DNA of 7,975 nucleotides from Planktothrix sp. UBA8402 (GTDB lineage: Bacteria; Cyanobacteriota; Cyanobacteriia; Cyanobacteriales; Microcoleaceae): NCBI GenBank assembly GCA_003456035.1, contig DMPJ01000044.1, positions 155 to 8,129 of the forward strand, in the 5' to 3' direction. The position numbers and the translations under genes are program-made. Positions 6,333-7,975 of the stretch are shown piece after piece (within the stretch, counting starts at the first letter, position 1; the number at the start of each line of letters is the position of its first letter). The notes beneath the pieces are model-generated. The model had not been told where the DNA came from and did no database searches. It saw only the letters and a program-made list of their open reading frames with translations.

Positions 6333-7022
6333 ATGACTATCTCATCCAACACCAATGGCCTCAAAAATGACGACACCACTGGGTTTTCGATTCGACCAGA
6401 TCGCACTTTATCCTATAGTCAAAGCACACCCTCCCAACCTGCACACCAGGTGAGTGATGAAGAAATGATGGGGGCGGTTCGCACCATGCTTTTAGGGGTG
6501 GGTGAAGACCCCGAACGGGAAGGGTTACTCAAAACACCAAAACGGGTAGCTGAAGCCATGCGCTTTTTAACCAGTGGCTATAATCAATCCCTGGAAGAAT
6601 TGGTGAATGGGGCTATTTTTGATGAAGGCCATGAAGAAATGGTGCTGGTACGCGATATCACTTTTTTCAGTATGTGCGAACACCATATGTTACCCTTCAT
6701 GGGTCGGGCGCACGTTGCCTATATTCCTAATCAAAAAGTAATTGGTTTAAGCAAACTAGCTCGAATTGTGGAAATGTACAGCCGTCGCTTACAAGTTCAA
6801 GAACGTCTAACTCGCCAAATTGCCGAATCCATTCAAACCGTCCTGGAACCCCAAGGGGTTGCCGTTGTCATGGAAGCAACCCATATGTGTATGGCGATGC
6901 GAGGGGTGCAAAAACCCGGGTCTTGGACAGTAACTAGCGCTATGGTTGGTGTATTCCAAGATGAACAGAAAACCCGTGAAGAATTCCTGAATTTGATTCG
7001 CCACCAACCTGCATTTTTTTAA
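6333..7022 (+). CDS. folE: GTP cyclohydrolase I (FolE type)
   Basis: GTP cyclohydrolase I converts GTP to 7,8-dihydroneopterin triphosphate, the first step of folate and biopterin-type pterin synthesis. The 229-residue protein starts at ATG 6333. An upstream TTG at 6300 would add 11 residues without typical start features. Residues 1-40 are a polar, low-complexity N-terminal extension. The T-fold catalytic domain follows from about 41. The zinc ligands are visible: Cys115 and His118 in CEHH (115-118), and Cys186 in ATHMCM (182-187). Other family motifs are [15 protein letters not shown] (61-75), [20 protein letters not shown] (137-156) and MRGV (189-192). No strong Shine-Dalgarno is present. 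It follows the SDR by 68 bp on the same strand and may share its transcript. Family length and motifs are complete, so the enzyme should be active. Confidence 0.97.
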   Translation: MTISSNTNGLKNDDTTGFSIRPDRTLSYSQSTPSQPAHQVSDEEMMGAVRTMLLGVGEDPEREGLLKTPKRVAEAMRFLTSGYNQSLEELVNGAIFDEGHEEMVLVRDITFFSMCEHHMLPFMGRAHVAYIPNQKVIGLSKLARIVEMYSRRLQVQERLTRQIAESIQTVLEPQGVAVVMEATHMCMAMRGVQKPGSWTVTSAMVGVFQDEQKTREEFLNLIRHQPAFF

Positions 7023-7024
7023 CA

Positions 7025-7060
7025 AGGATTATACGGATTAAGAGGATTTCACGGATTACT
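7025..7060 (+). repeat. Degenerate 18-bp tandem repeat after folE
   Basis: Two adjacent copies of an 18-bp unit, AGGATTNNACGGATTANN, lie at 7025-7042 and 7043-7060. Within the first 16 bases they differ only at the two N positions (AT and TC). Each copy contains GGATT twice, 9 bp apart, giving four evenly spaced GGATT words. The array starts two bases after the folE stop. It has no dyad symmetry, so it is not a terminator; it looks like a dispersed intergenic repeat. Confidence 0.7.
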
Positions 7061-7130
7061 GTTTTCTGGTGATCAACGATTGTTTGCGCTCGTTTCTCGG
7101 TTCTTAGTTCACTAACTTTAAAAATTGATC

Positions 7131-7975
7131 ATGACTCAACCGATTAAGTTTGGAACCGATGGCTGGCGGGGCGTTATTGCTGCGGACTTCACTTTTGAAC
7201 GAGTGGCTTTAGTCGCCCCTATTGCCGCCCAGATTCTCTATCAAACCTACGGAAAAAGCACCGGGAGCCGGACTATTATTGTGGGACATGATCGGCGCTT
7301 TTTAGCCGAGGAGTTTGCCCGATGTGCGGCGCTCGCCATACAAGCTGCTGGCTTTGATGTCAAACTAAGTGAAACTTATGCTCCGACCCCGGCGTTTTCG
7401 TTAATCGCCCATCAACAACAGGCTTTAGGAGCTATTGTTTTAACTGCTAGTCATAACCCAGGTAAATATTTGGGTTTAAAAGTAAAAGGTGCTTTTGGCG
7501 GTTCTGTGGGGCCAGAAATTACCCAACAAATTGAAGCCTTATTAGATCAACCACCAATTTTTGACACAACTCCCGGAACTTTAGAACTGTTTAATCCTTG
7601 GCCGATTTATTGCGAAACCCTGCGTTCTAAAGTAGATATTGGGGCAATTCAAGAGGCAATTAATCAAGGAAAATTAACGGTTTTTGCTGATGTGATGCAC
7701 GGGGCGGCGACCGGAGGATTAACTCAATTATTGGGAGATAATATTCACGAAATTAATACGAATCGTGATCCTTATTTTGGCGGTGGCGCGCCGGAACCTT
7801 TACCTCGTTATATTCCTAAATTGTTTGAACAATTAGAATCCCATCGCGGTAATAACGGTGGTTTAGCTATTGGGTTTGTGTTTGATGGGGATAGCGATCG
7901 CATTGCTGCGGTGGATCAAAATGGCAATTTTCTCAGTTCTCAAATTTTAATTCCAGTATTAATTGAACATTTATC
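7131..7975 (+). CDS. Alpha-D-phosphohexomutase (phosphoglucomutase/phosphomannomutase family), partial at the 3' end
   Basis: 281 codons are present and the gene runs off the window; family members are about 480 residues. The enzyme moves a phosphate between C1 and C6 of a hexose via a phosphoserine and a hexose bisphosphate. FGTDGWRG (7-14) is the N-terminal substrate loop. TASHNP (105-110) holds the phosphorylated Ser107. FDGDSDR (251-257) supplies the magnesium ligands Asp252, Asp254 and Asp256. The TDGWRG start and overall layout resemble Synechocystis Slr1334 more than the major phosphoglucomutase. As I recall, Slr1334-type enzymes have been reported to make glucose-1,6-bisphosphate. Phosphoglucomutase, phosphomannomutase and GlmM activities remain possible without the C-terminal domain. 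ATG 7131 has no Shine-Dalgarno, but the motif spacing from it is normal. The 108-bp gap after folE holds a repeat and no obvious promoter. Confidence 0.93.
   Translation, partial: MTQPIKFGTDGWRGVIAADFTFERVALVAPIAAQILYQTYGKSTGSRTIIVGHDRRFLAEEFARCAALAIQAAGFDVKLSETYAPTPAFSLIAHQQQALGAIVLTASHNPGKYLGLKVKGAFGGSVGPEITQQIEALLDQPPIFDTTPGTLELFNPWPIYCETLRSKVDIGAIQEAINQGKLTVFADVMHGAATGGLTQLLGDNIHEINTNRDPYFGGGAPEPLPRYIPKLFEQLESHRGNNGGLAIGFVFDGDSDRIAAVDQNGNFLSSQILIPVLIEHL
7894..7901. repeat. HIP1 octameric palindrome
   Basis: GCGATCGC inside the phosphohexomutase gene, across the codons of the metal-binding DSDR motif. Confidence 0.85.

Noticed and set aside
6807..7025. Minus-strand open frame of 72 codons
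   Set aside because: It is antisense to the zinc-binding C-terminal half of folE and has no independent support.

Overview
The window looks like chromosomal DNA from a cyanobacterium, probably a filamentous one of the Planktothrix/Oscillatoria kind. The support is three copies of the cyanobacterial HIP1 octamer GCGATCGC, an AccA of cyanobacterial type, and a Slr1334-like phosphohexomutase. The genus is an inference; no rRNA or other phylogenetic marker is present.

Left block (1-2147, minus strand): a ferrous-iron uptake operon read leftwards. FeoB is split into two overlapping genes. One encodes a GTPase subunit (2147-1485) and the other a membrane permease subunit that also carries the helical spacer region (1555-92). 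The first 30 codons of feoA follow (90-1, cut by the window edge). The genes overlap or nearly abut, which suggests translational coupling.

Divergent intergenic region (2148-2499, about 350 bp): very AT-rich. It holds a possible feo operator (inverted repeat 2214-2239), two larger inverted repeats (2287-2374 and 2383-2441), a short open stretch that may be a gene remnant, and a good extended -10 promoter (about 2433-2461) for the next block.

Accessory cassette (2500-4197, plus strand): three tightly spaced genes of 227, 200 and 127 residues that I cannot assign to a named family. Their base composition is clearly more AT-rich than the flanking housekeeping genes (20/60 G+C in 2521-2580 against 35/60 in 4681-4740), and they contain no HIP1 site. 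The arrangement suggests one co-transcribed functional unit of unknown role, possibly toxin-antitoxin-like or another accessory system. This is the most likely place for undescribed biology in the window.

Right block (4401-7975, plus strand): core metabolism. accA encodes the carboxyltransferase alpha subunit of acetyl-CoA carboxylase. It is followed by a classical short-chain dehydrogenase/reductase, folE (GTP cyclohydrolase I), and the first 281 codons of an alpha-D-phosphohexomutase cut by the window end. A degenerate 18-bp tandem repeat lies between folE and the phosphohexomutase. The reductase and folE, 68 bp apart, may form a pterin-related pair, but this is unproven.
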